A DNA stretch of 12,718 nucleotides from positions 1 to 12,718 of the forward strand of contig JAFAHH010000480.1 of NCBI GenBank assembly GCA_019237355.1, written 5' to 3'. This document shows, in pieces, positions 5,891-12,718 of the stretch. Below the pieces are notes generated by a model. It had not been told where the DNA came from. It worked only from the letters and a program-made list of their open reading frames with translations, and did not search any database. The first letter of the stretch is position 1; each line of letters starts with the position of its first letter. This stretch comes from Acetobacteraceae bacterium (GTDB taxonomy: Bacteria; Pseudomonadota; Alphaproteobacteria; Acetobacterales; Acetobacteraceae). Position numbers and translations under genes: made by a program.

Positions 5891-7180
5891 ATGTCCGTTT
5901 CCGCTATGGAAGCGCGCCACGAGCATATCCCGCATTACCGCTGGATAATCGCGGGGCTCCTTTTCCTCGCCAACGCCATCAACTATCTGGACCGCTCGGC
6001 TCTCTCGATCGTCGCACCGCTCGTCATCAGGGATCTCGGGTTCGATGCGGCAGAGCTTGGTATAATCTTTAGCGCTTTTTTTGTCGGGTATTCGGTGTTC
6101 TGCTTCGTCGGCGGCTGGGCATCGGATCGCTGGGGCCCGAAACTCGTCTTTGCGGTCGCCATGGTGTGGTGGTCCCTGTTCTGCGGCGCGACTGCGCTGA
6201 TCACCGGGTTCGTATCGCTGCTGATCGTGCGTGTCCTGTTCGGCATTGGCGAGGGGCCGATGGGCAGCACAACGAACAAGACCATCACGAACTGGTTTCC
6301 CCGGGAGGAAGCGGCAACCATGGTCGGCATCACCAATGCGGGAAATCCGATCGGTGGTGCGATCTCAGGCCCGATCGTGGGCATCATCGCCGCCGCTTTT
6401 AGCTGGCGCGTATCGTTTGTCGCCATCACCCTGATCGGCCTGACGTGGGTAGCATTCTGGTGGTGGCTGGTTACAGATACACCCGCGCAAAACCCGAACG
6501 TCACTCCAGCCGAACGGGACCTTGTAGCGCGAAGCCGCGCACTGGCGCCGGCCGGCGACGACCCGACGACCACCATCGCCCAGTGGTTACGCTCACCCAC
6601 CGTGCTGGCGATCGCGCTGGCGTTCTTCAGCTACAACTACGTGCTCTATTTCTTTTTGACCTGGCTGCCGACGTATCTGACCTACGTGCATCATCTCAAC
6701 ATCCAGCAGATGAGCATCGTCACCGTGTTGCCCTGGGCTTGCGGCAGCGTGGGCATGGTCTTGGGCGGCTTGCTGGCCGAAGGCCTGTTCCGGCGCCCCG
6801 GCAATTCCATTCTGTCCCGCAAGATCGTGTTGGTTGGCGCGCTTAGCCTGGCCGCAATCATGGTCATCATCGCACCAAAGGCGGAAACACTCACATTCGC
6901 CATCGCTCTGATCGCCGCCGCCAACTTGTTCCTGCTCATGGCTCCGCAAAACTGCTGGGCGCTCATTCAGGAAACAGTACCGGCGAGCCGGGTTGGCGGC
7001 GTCGGCGGGTACGTGCACTTTTTGTCCAACCTCGCCGGCATCATCGGTCCGGCCCTGACCGGGTTCCTCGTGCAGTACGGCGGCGGCTACACGGCGTCAT
7101 TCATTTTAGCTGGCGTCCTTGCCGCGATCGGTGCGCTCGCCGTGATGCTGTTGGTCCGGGGAAAGGCTGAGCCGGTCTGA
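5891..7180 (+). CDS. MFS transporter, anion:cation symporter type
   Basis: 429 aa inner-membrane carrier with about 12 hydrophobic segments. Helix 1 carries NAINYLDRSALSIVAP (28-43). The helix 2-3 loop has the MFS signature GWASDRWGPK (75-84). Helices 4-5 carry GIGEGPMGSTTNKTITNWFP (118-137) and GNPIGGAISGP (151-161). These are typical of the ACS family, which imports organic anions such as hexuronates, glucarate, galactonate, phthalate or tartrate by H+ or Na+ symport. The cytoplasmic mid-loop lies around DTPAQNPNVTPAERDLVARS. It follows the binding-protein gene by 159 nt and converges on the lyase gene, with 75 nt between their stops. The actual substrate cannot be read from the sequence; the neighbouring lyase makes a carboxylic acid plausible (inference). 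Confidence 0.92.
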   Translation: MSVSAMEARHEHIPHYRWIIAGLLFLANAINYLDRSALSIVAPLVIRDLGFDAAELGIIFSAFFVGYSVFCFVGGWASDRWGPKLVFAVAMVWWSLFCGATALITGFVSLLIVRVLFGIGEGPMGSTTNKTITNWFPREEAATMVGITNAGNPIGGAISGPIVGIIAAAFSWRVSFVAITLIGLTWVAFWWWLVTDTPAQNPNVTPAERDLVARSRALAPAGDDPTTTIAQWLRSPTVLAIALAFFSYNYVLYFFLTWLPTYLTYVHHLNIQQMSIVTVLPWACGSVGMVLGGLLAEGLFRRPGNSILSRKIVLVGALSLAAIMVIIAPKAETLTFAIALIAAANLFLLMAPQNCWALIQETVPASRVGGVGGYVHFLSNLAGIIGPALTGFLVQYGGGYTASFILAGVLAAIGALAVMLLVRGKAEPV

Positions 7181-7255
7181 ACGGCAGTGGACGCTTCTAC
7201 TCGGCGACGGCAATATGGGTTCGGGTTGCCAAGATAGGATGGCGGTCGACCCTCG

Positions 7256-8173
7256 CTAATCCCTCTCCGGCATCCCCATGGGCACTACCGTCTTCACAAT
7301 CGACGCATCCAGCGCCTCGTACTCGGAATAGCCGATCGTTTCATATAACTCCGCCCGCGTCTGCATCCGGTCGATCATCTTATGCGTGCCGCCATCGCGC
7401 CGGATAGCGGCATAAAGTTCCTCCTGCGCCTTGTTCGCGACACGAAGCGAGCTTACGGGCCAGATCACCATCCGGTACCCCATCTCCTCGAATTCCGAGG
7501 CCGTAAAGAACGGCGTGCGCCCGAACTCAGTCATATTCGCCAGCAAAGGCGCTTCGACCCGGCGCGCAAACTCGCGAAACATCTCAGCGCTATGCAGGGC
7601 CTCCGGAAAAATCGCATCCGCACCCGCCTCGAGATAGACGTTGGCCCGCGCGACCGCCCCGTCGAGACCCTCGCTCGCCGCCGCATCAGTCCGCGCGATG
7701 ATGAACAAATACCGCCGGGCCCTCCGCGCAGCCGCGACCTTGGCCGCCATATCACGGGGATCAGCGAGCTTCTTATCGTTGAGATGGCCGCATTTCTTAG
7801 GCAGAAGCTGATCTTCGATATGCACCGCGGCGGCCCCAGCCTCCTCAAAGCTGCGCACCATGTGCATCACATTCAGCGCCTCGCCATAACCGGTATCGCC
7901 ATCCACCAACACCGGCAAACCAGAATGCGCCACCTGGCGAACGAAGAAGCACACCTCATCCACCGTGATCACACCCAAATCCGGCAGCCCCATCGAGGCG
8001 GTCATGGCGGCGCCGGAAACGTACACGCTCTCGAACCCGGCCGCCTTCGCTTGCAATGCGGCAATCCCATTATGGGCGCCCGGCAATTGCAATATTCCAG
8101 GCCGGGCCAGCAACTCCCGGAACCGTTCGCCTGCTGCTCTTTCAGGCAGATCGGCAGCAACAAGATACGTCAT
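7256..8173 (-). CDS. Isocitrate lyase/PEP mutase family lyase, methylisocitrate lyase-like
   Basis: 305 aa from ATG 8173, close to the ~296 aa of E. coli PrpB, which it resembles throughout. Catalytic features visible: SGAAMTASMGLPDLG (54-68), the metal-binding VDGDTGYG (90-97; D91, D93), HIEDQ (118-122), the active-site loop KKCGH (126-130; C128 the likely general acid), ARTDA (160-164), FPEA (189-192) and NMTEFG (213-218 region). The C-terminal MQTRAELYETIGYSEYE also matches PrpB. Family members cleave 2-methylisocitrate (to pyruvate and succinate), 2,3-dimethylmalate or oxaloacetate. No prpC or prpD lies nearby, so the exact substrate is open. ATG 8173 is chosen because TGAGGG lies 7-8 nt upstream and the 24-codon extension to 8245 would overlap the antiporter gene. 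It is the second gene of a two-gene operon, 11 nt after the antiporter stop. Confidence 0.9.
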   Translation of the reverse strand: MTYLVAADLPERAAGERFRELLARPGILQLPGAHNGIAALQAKAAGFESVYVSGAAMTASMGLPDLGVITVDEVCFFVRQVAHSGLPVLVDGDTGYGEALNVMHMVRSFEEAGAAAVHIEDQLLPKKCGHLNDKKLADPRDMAAKVAAARRARRYLFIIARTDAAASEGLDGAVARANVYLEAGADAIFPEALHSAEMFREFARRVEAPLLANMTEFGRTPFFTASEFEEMGYRMVIWPVSSLRVANKAQEELYAAIRRDGGTHKMIDRMQTRAELYETIGYSEYEALDASIVKTVVPMGMPERD

Positions 8174-8184
8174 TTGGCATGCCC

Positions 8185-9600
8185 TCACACAAAGAACAGC
8201 AGAGTTATCAATGCCAGCGCCGGCAACATCAAAGCACAGGACCAAACCATGTAACCGAAAAAGCCCGGCATATGCACCCCACGGTGCGCGGCGATGGCCC
8301 GCACCATCAAGTTCGGCGCATTACCGATGTAAGTAAGCCCGCCAAAAAACACGGACCCGGCAGCGATTGCCTCTAACTCACGGCTAAGCCCATTGCTGAG
8401 CCGTGCCACGTCGCCGCCCGCAAGCTGGAAGAACACCAGGTAAGTCGGCGCATTATCAAGAAACGCCGAAAGCACGCCAGAGAGCCAGAAGAATGCGACA
8501 GGATCGCCTCTTCCTGCTTCGTCCAAGGTGAGCCGAAGCACCGGCGCGGCCGCACCTTCAAGCCCCTGTTGCAACATGCTCAGCACAGGCCCGATCGTGA
8601 CGAAGATACCCGCGAACAGGATCGCGACTTCCTGAATTGGATGCCACGCAAACATATTCCCCTGCCGGACCGCGTTCGGGGTTATCAGCCAAGAGGCCCC
8701 TGTTATGGCCAGGAATAGGATCGATCCGGCCAAACGCTCGGCCCCCATCTCCTGGCCGAGGATGTTTACCATGGTTGGAGGCCAGATCGCTTGCGCGAAT
8801 ACGGCCGTGACAGTCATCGCGAGTAATCCGATGTTGCGCCAGCCCCGGACGTGAAAGCGCTCCGGCTTTGGCCGGGGCGGATCCGCAGCAGCGACAAATC
8901 GGTCGAGCAGATAGAACGCCGCCAGCAACAGCCCGGCAAAGAAACCCAGCACTGGCGTCAGATGCAGAAGCGGCCACGGGAAGGGCACGCCGCGCAGAAA
9001 GCCGATATAGAGCGGTGGGTCGCCAAGAGGTGTCGTCGCGCCACCGGCATTTGCGACGAGAACGATGAAGAAAACGGCCAGGTGTACCTTCCGCGACCGG
9101 TGGGCATTCGACCGCAGAAGCGGATGAATCAGCACCATCGCCGCCCCCGTAGTACCCATAAGCCCGGCCAGCACGATCCCAATCGCCAACAGCGCGGTGT
9201 TGCCCGCAGGCGTGCCGCCCGGCCCGCCGCGGACCAGGATGCCGCCGCCTACCGTGAACAACGCGACCAACAACGTTACGAACGGCAAATACTCGACCAG
9301 CATCGCATGCCAGGCGGCAGATAGCGCCGGGAGAAACCCTTGCACGGCGGCCAGCGGCGCGAGTAGGCACAAGATCCAGAAAAGCGACACCCAACCCATC
9401 CGGCGTTCCCAAAACCGCGGCGCCACAACAGGGAAAATCGCAATCGAGAGGAGCAGGCCTAAAAAGGGCCCGGCCCAAACCGGACCCACGGGGAGACGAG
9501 CGGCCTCGGCCACCCGCGCGGGCTCCGGAAACAACACCACCGATCCGGCTAAAGGAGCGTCTATCAGGGCAGAATAGCCAGTCAGGCTCGTCGGTTGCAT
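8185..9600 (-). CDS. Ion-transporter-superfamily antiporter (Na+/H+ or carboxylate type)
   Basis: About 471 aa from ATG 9600: an inner-membrane protein with roughly a dozen hydrophobic segments and two pseudo-symmetric halves. Each half has a re-entrant-type motif: GGATTPLGDPPLYIGFLRG (186-204) and GGLTYIGNAPNLMVRAI (420-436). FLDNAPTYLVFF (381-392) is the motif typical of NhaD/ArsB/citrate-type carriers. Proteins of this kind are usually annotated sodium:proton antiporter, but some IT-superfamily members carry di- or tricarboxylates. The open frame runs up to 9738, but that extension overlaps coxG and lacks membrane character; ATG 9600 or 9612 is more likely, and neither has a strong ribosome site. 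First gene of an operon with the lyase, divergent from coxG. Confidence 0.85.
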   Translation of the reverse strand: MQPTSLTGYSALIDAPLAGSVVLFPEPARVAEAARLPVGPVWAGPFLGLLLSIAIFPVVAPRFWERRMGWVSLFWILCLLAPLAAVQGFLPALSAAWHAMLVEYLPFVTLLVALFTVGGGILVRGGPGGTPAGNTALLAIGIVLAGLMGTTGAAMVLIHPLLRSNAHRSRKVHLAVFFIVLVANAGGATTPLGDPPLYIGFLRGVPFPWPLLHLTPVLGFFAGLLLAAFYLLDRFVAAADPPRPKPERFHVRGWRNIGLLAMTVTAVFAQAIWPPTMVNILGQEMGAERLAGSILFLAITGASWLITPNAVRQGNMFAWHPIQEVAILFAGIFVTIGPVLSMLQQGLEGAAAPVLRLTLDEAGRGDPVAFFWLSGVLSAFLDNAPTYLVFFQLAGGDVARLSNGLSRELEAIAAGSVFFGGLTYIGNAPNLMVRAIAAHRGVHMPGFFGYMVWSCALMLPALALITLLFFV

Positions 9601-9676
9601 GCGGCGGACCATGCAAGTAACGTCCGCATTGCGCAAACACCAGGCATCCGCCCCAGCGGAACGGAGTAACGGCTCA
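9601..9676. promoter_or_regulatory. Divergent promoter region, antiporter / coxG
   Basis: The 76 bases between the two divergent start codons should hold promoters of both operons, unless they lie inside the neighbouring genes. An 8-bp palindrome TTGCGCAA (9629-9636) sits near the middle and could be a regulator half-site pair. No clear -35/-10 boxes were found. GGAG at 9663-9666, 10 nt before ATG 9677, is the probable coxG ribosome site. Confidence 0.4.
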
Positions 9677-10303
9677 ATGGAGATGACCGGCGAGCGCCGC
9701 ATTCCGGCGCCAAGACAAAGAGTATGGGAGGCCCTCAATGACCCGGAGGTGCTGCAAGCCTGCGTCCCGGGATGCGAGAGTATCGAAAGGACCGAGAACG
9801 ATCAGCTACACGCAAGAGTAGCGATCAAAATCGGCTCTATTGCCGCTCGCCTCAATGGCCGGGTGCAGCTCTCTGATATCGAACCGGCCAAAAGCTATAA
9901 ACTAAGCGGGGAGGGCCAGGGGGGCGCAGTCGGTTTCGCGAAAGGAAGCGCCACGGTGAACCTCGCGGACGACAACGGCGGAACCCTGCTCCATTACCGG
10001 GTCAGCTCCCAGGTGGGCGGCAAGCTCGCCCAACTTGGCGCGCGTTTGATTGATGCGACGGCCAAGCAATTATCCGACCAGTTCTTCGACCGCTTCACTC
10101 AGCGGCTTACATTGGAGGCACCCTCCGCGCCGGTCGCTCCGCTTGCGGGCGATGCCAAGCCGCCGCCCCCGACCCCGGAGCCGGCAACCATAAATCTGCT
10201 CAATCTTCTACCGCGCGAACCGTATGGCTTGCCCATGGTCGCCTGGGTAGGAATCGTGATCTTTGCGGCCATATTTATTCTAATCTTCTCGGCTTACCTG
10301 TAG
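9677..10303 (+). CDS. coxG: CoxG-like SRPBCC protein with C-terminal membrane anchor
   Basis: 208 aa. Residues 1-145 are a CoxG-type SRPBCC (START-like) domain: MTGERRIPAPRQRVWEALND, CVPGCESIE, the GFAKGSATVNLADD strand region and AKQLSDQFFDRFTQRL helix. A Pro/Ala linker follows (150-170, with KPPPPTPEP), then a single membrane helix (about 186-208, MVAWVGIVIFAAIFILIFS). In Oligotropha carboxidovorans CoxG recruits CO dehydrogenase to the cytoplasmic membrane, and relatives accompany other molybdenum hydroxylases. ATG 9677 is used because the 26-codon upstream extension to 9599 overlaps the divergent antiporter start and adds no domain. The stop overlaps the coxD start by one base. Here coxG is the first gene of the operon rather than following coxF. 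Confidence 0.9.
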   Translation: MEMTGERRIPAPRQRVWEALNDPEVLQACVPGCESIERTENDQLHARVAIKIGSIAARLNGRVQLSDIEPAKSYKLSGEGQGGAVGFAKGSATVNLADDNGGTLLHYRVSSQVGGKLAQLGARLIDATAKQLSDQFFDRFTQRLTLEAPSAPVAPLAGDAKPPPPTPEPATINLLNLLPREPYGLPMVAWVGIVIFAAIFILIFSAYL

Positions 10304-11211
10304 TGCCCGGATTACCGAAGACCGTTGGTGAAACCGCCGACCTTCTTGCCAGCCAGGGCTATATTGCCGGCCCGGAGCTCGCGACTACCGTCCACCTCGC
10401 GCTGACGATGGGGCGGCCGCTCTTCCTGGAAGGCGAGCCTGGCACGGGCAAAACCGAAATCGCCAAGGTGTTGGCGGCCGGGTTGGGACGGCGCCTTGTG
10501 CGGCTGCAATGTTACGACGGAATGGACCTTTCCGCCGCGGCTTACGAGTGGGACCACGCCCGCCAGCTCATTGAAATCCGGCTCGCCGAAGCAGCCGGGG
10601 ACACCAATCGCGATGCGCTTGCTCGCGACATTTATACGCGGGAGTTCCTCCAAGGCCGCCCGCTGCTCTCGGCCATTGATCCCGACCTTCCACCGGCGGT
10701 GCTGCTGATCGACGAGCTTGACCGGGCCGACGAACCCTTCGAGGCCTTTCTGCTGGAGGTCTTGGCCGATTTCCAGCTGACTGTGCCTGAGCTTGGTACG
10801 ATCCGCGCCAAGACCCGCCCCGTGGTGGTCCTCACTTCCAACCGCACGCGCGAGGTGCATGACGCGATCCGGCGCCGTTGTCTGTACCACTGGGTCGATT
10901 ACCCCGATACCAAGCACGAACGCGCAATTCTTGCCGCGAAAGCCCCGGGCGTTTCGGCGAAACTATCGGCCCAGGTTGTGGAATTCGTGCATCGCCTGCG
11001 GCAGCAGGATCTGTTCAAACTGCCGGGGGTGGCTGAGACGATCGACTGGGCCCATGCGCTTTCCTATCTCGATCAAAACGAGCTCGCGCCGGAGACGGTC
11101 AACGATACGCTTGGCATCTTGCTCAAATATCAGGATGACATCGCGAAAGTGCGGGGCGCCGAAGCAGCCCGGCTTGTTTCAGAAGCGCGGGAATTCGCCC
11201 CCGCTCTATGA
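10303..11211 (+). CDS. coxD: CoxD-like MoxR-family AAA+ ATPase
   Basis: 302 aa from GTG 10303, overlapping the coxG stop by 1 nt (TAGTG); there is no clear ribosome site, so translation is probably coupled. Visible: Walker A GEPGTGKT (44-51), the insertion after YDGMDLSAAAYEWDHARQ, Walker B VLLIDELDRAD (133-143), sensor 1 LTSN (177-180) and arginine-finger region AIRRRCLYHW (188-197). Length and motifs match CoxD, the ATPase that acts with CoxE in assembling the [CuSMoO2] site of CO dehydrogenase in Oligotropha; the substrate here is inferred from context. MoxR ATPases normally work with a VWA protein encoded next to them, and coxE follows with an ATGA overlap. All catalytic residues are present. 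Confidence 0.93.
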   Translation: MPGLPKTVGETADLLASQGYIAGPELATTVHLALTMGRPLFLEGEPGTGKTEIAKVLAAGLGRRLVRLQCYDGMDLSAAAYEWDHARQLIEIRLAEAAGDTNRDALARDIYTREFLQGRPLLSAIDPDLPPAVLLIDELDRADEPFEAFLLEVLADFQLTVPELGTIRAKTRPVVVLTSNRTREVHDAIRRRCLYHWVDYPDTKHERAILAAKAPGVSAKLSAQVVEFVHRLRQQDLFKLPGVAETIDWAHALSYLDQNELAPETVNDTLGILLKYQDDIAKVRGAEAARLVSEAREFAPAL

Positions 11212-12392
11212 GCGCCGACAAGCCAAGCCAGCTCGCGGCGAATGTGATGCATTTTGCCCGCCTGCTGCGCCGGGCGGGGCTGCCCGTCGGCGCGACTGAG
11301 GCAATCTCGGCGCTGCAGGCCCTGCAAGTGGTCGAGATTGGCCAGAAAAGCCAAGTACTCACGGCTCTTCGCGCCGCCATGATTCATCGGCACGAGCATC
11401 AGCTTGTTTTTGATCAGGCGTTCCGGTTGTTTTGGCGCGATCCCGAAGCCGGCCAGGGCGATGTTGCCGAAGCATTGTTGGGCAGCCAGAAGCCGCGCCC
11501 TGAGCCCCATCCGGCGCCGGGCGAGCGGCGGGTCGCCGAAGCCGCCGCTTCCACCCGGGAGCGCCCAGCCGAGGCCGAGGAGCCGCCGGTCCAAGATGCC
11601 GCTCTCACCGTCAGTGAGCTCGAACGGCTCCAGGCGATGGATTTCGAAGCCATGAGTGCGGACGAAATCAACGCCGCCAAGGCCGAGATCCGGCGCCTGA
11701 CCCTGCCTCTCCGGCTCCAGCGGACGAGGCGGCTGCGCCCCGATCCGCTCGGCCCCTATACCGACCTCGGCCGAACCATCCGGCTCAGCCTCAAGCATGG
11801 CGGCGACATTATGGTGATCGCCCGGAGTAGCCGGGTAAGCCGGCCCCCGCCACTCGTTGCGATTTGCGATATTTCCGGTTCAATGACGCGCTATGCGCAA
11901 ATCCTGCTGCATTTCCTGCACGCGGTCACCAATGACCGCGACCGGGTGGCCGTCTTCCTCTTTGGCACCCGTCTATCCAATGTTACCCGCTGCTTGCGCC
12001 ATCGTGACCCAGAGGTGTCGTTCCAGGCGGTGGCGCAAATCGTGCCGGATTGGTCAGGCGGGACCCGCATTGGCGAGGCGTTGCGTGTATTCAACCAGAA
12101 ATGGGCGCGCCGGGTCCTGGCCCAGGGGGCGGTCGTTCTGCTGATCACCGACGGGCTCGATCGCGAGGGAGCGCTGGGCTTGGCCGAGAACATGGACCGG
12201 CTGCACCGGTCCTGCCGCCGGCTGATTTGGCTGAACCCGCTCTTGCGCTGGGCTGGATTTGAGCCGAAATCGCAGGGCATCCGGGCGATGCTGCCGCATG
12301 TTGACGAGTTCCGCCCGGTGCACAACCTCAATAGCCTGCGGGAGCTGATCACCGCGTTATCACGGCCGGCTCCTTTTCAGCCGCGGCATTAG
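11208..12392 (+). CDS. coxE: CoxE-like VWA-domain protein
   Basis: 394 aa. The start ATG overlaps the coxD stop (ATGA), a strong sign of coupled translation. The N-terminal helical region (about 1-95) is followed by a charged, Pro/Glu-rich linker (95-135) and a conserved ERLQAMDFEAMSADEI helix. The C-terminal VWA domain has an intact MIDAS: D221-I-S223-G-S225, T286 in SGGTRIGEAL, and D315 in LLITDGLD. WLNPLLRWAGFEPKSQGIRA (341-360) is characteristic of CoxE-type proteins. It pairs with the CoxD ATPase as a MoxR/VWA system, analogous to RavA-ViaA, CbbQ-CbbO and NorQ-NorD, acting on a metalloenzyme client; the client is presumably a molybdenum hydroxylase encoded outside the window. Confidence 0.93.
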   Translation: MSADKPSQLAANVMHFARLLRRAGLPVGATEAISALQALQVVEIGQKSQVLTALRAAMIHRHEHQLVFDQAFRLFWRDPEAGQGDVAEALLGSQKPRPEPHPAPGERRVAEAAASTRERPAEAEEPPVQDAALTVSELERLQAMDFEAMSADEINAAKAEIRRLTLPLRLQRTRRLRPDPLGPYTDLGRTIRLSLKHGGDIMVIARSSRVSRPPPLVAICDISGSMTRYAQILLHFLHAVTNDRDRVAVFLFGTRLSNVTRCLRHRDPEVSFQAVAQIVPDWSGGTRIGEALRVFNQKWARRVLAQGAVVLLITDGLDREGALGLAENMDRLHRSCRRLIWLNPLLRWAGFEPKSQGIRAMLPHVDEFRPVHNLNSLRELITALSRPAPFQPRH

Positions 12393-12417
12393 GCGGCGCG
12401 TTTTCCGAGGGCAGCGC

Positions 12418-12718
12418 ATGGACCCCACCGAGACCGAAGATGTGCTCTCCGTCGCAGCGAATTGGCGTGCGGCCGGCGAGCAAGTTGCACTAGCAACCGT
12501 AACCGAAACTTGGGGCAGCTCGCCCCGCCCAGCCGGCAGCCAGATGGCCGTGACCAAATCGGGCAAAATGGCGGGTTCGGTGAGCGGTGGCTGCATTGAG
12601 GGCGCGGTCGCCGATGCGGCGATGACGACAATCGAAACAGGTACGCCGCAGCTTTTGGGTTTCGGCGTCTCGAACGAACGGGCGTGGGAAGTCGGCCTCG
12701 CTTGCGGCGGCAAAGTTA
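12418..12718 (+). CDS. coxF: CoxF/XdhC-family maturation factor, N-terminal part (cut by window edge)
   Basis: Open from ATG 12418 to the window end without a stop (100 codons seen), 25 nt after coxE, with GAGGGC about 5 nt before the ATG. Diagnostic XdhC_CoxI-family motifs: TWGSSPRPAGSQMAV (31-45), GSVSGGCIEGAV (53-64), GFGVSNERAWEVGLACGGK (81-99). XdhC binds molybdenum cofactor and helps sulfurate and insert it into xanthine dehydrogenase; CoxF and CoxI are its relatives in cox clusters. Following coxD-coxE directly matches the coxDEF order. The C-terminal NAD-binding-like domain expected in full-length members would lie beyond the window. Confidence 0.9.
   Translation, partial: MDPTETEDVLSVAANWRAAGEQVALATVTETWGSSPRPAGSQMAVTKSGKMAGSVSGGCIEGAVADAAMTTIETGTPQLLGFGVSNERAWEVGLACGGKV

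Noticed and set aside
5983..6600. 205-aa minus-strand open frame inside the MFS gene
   Set aside because: Antisense to a clear membrane transporter; composition is that of a complementary shadow.
7209..7230. GGCAA...TTGCC inverted repeat between the convergent MFS and lyase genes
   Set aside because: Only 5 bp with a 12-nt loop and no T-run; too weak to call as a bidirectional terminator.
7382..8254. 290-aa plus-strand open frame antisense to the lyase
   Set aside because: The opposite frame has complete catalytic motifs; this one is His/Arg-rich and lacks any domain.
8558..9640. 360-aa minus-strand open frame overlapping the antiporter in another frame
   Set aside because: Arg/Gly/Ala-rich without membrane segments, while the other frame shows the conserved carrier motifs.
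9601..9738. 46-codon N-terminal extension of the antiporter
   Set aside because: It overlaps the coxG coding start on the other strand and is not membrane-like; a start at 9600 or 9612 fits better.

Overview
This is a GC-rich window that reads as a chromosomal segment of an alphaproteobacterium; the order is not resolved. The main clues are CTAGAG...CTCTAG palindromic intergenic repeats at the left end, a tiny Pro-rich protein ending in an 'NTTNKGFQQDR'-type tail that I associate with Rhizobiales/Rhodospirillales genomes, and an aerobic CO-dehydrogenase-type (cox) accessory operon at the right end. All names come from motif recognition; no database search was made.

Left part (1-3323, + strand): a composite inverted-repeat element (65-169); two tiny hydrophilic genes in tandem (244-426 and 429-653); a stand-alone hybrid histidine kinase with a C-terminal receiver (792-2072); and a Tat-exported DUF1259/LppY-LpqO-like protein with a clear internal duplication (2262-3323).

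Middle (3324-4511): about 1.2 kb, mostly non-coding, with several hairpins. It carries one small, lower-GC, minus-strand gene for a Cys-rich secreted protein (3770-4120). It looks like an insertion-prone or recently acquired patch.

Transport/catabolism block (4512-9600): a Tat-leader branched-chain-amino-acid-type ABC substrate-binding protein broken by one frameshift near 5250, with no permease or ATPase genes beside it; an MFS carrier of the anion:cation symporter type (5891-7180). Converging on the MFS gene is a minus-strand pair, an ion-transporter-superfamily (NhaD/citrate-like) antiporter (8185-9600) followed 11 nt later by a methylisocitrate lyase/PEP-mutase-family lyase (7256-8173).

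Right part (9677-12718, + strand, divergent from the antiporter): coxG-coxD-coxE-coxF, tightly packed (1-nt overlap, ATGA overlap, 25-nt gap) and cut off by the window edge inside coxF. These encode a membrane-anchored SRPBCC protein, a MoxR-type AAA+ ATPase, its VWA partner and an XdhC-type maturation factor: the machinery that assembles and anchors a molybdenum hydroxylase. The catalytic genes (coxS/M/L type) are not in the window, so the substrate (CO, a purine, an N-heterocycle or other) is undetermined. No CRISPR array, tRNA, rRNA or intact transposon was seen. The most useful leads are the cox maturation operon without its enzyme, its divergent pairing with an antiporter-lyase operon, and the frameshifted orphan binding protein.
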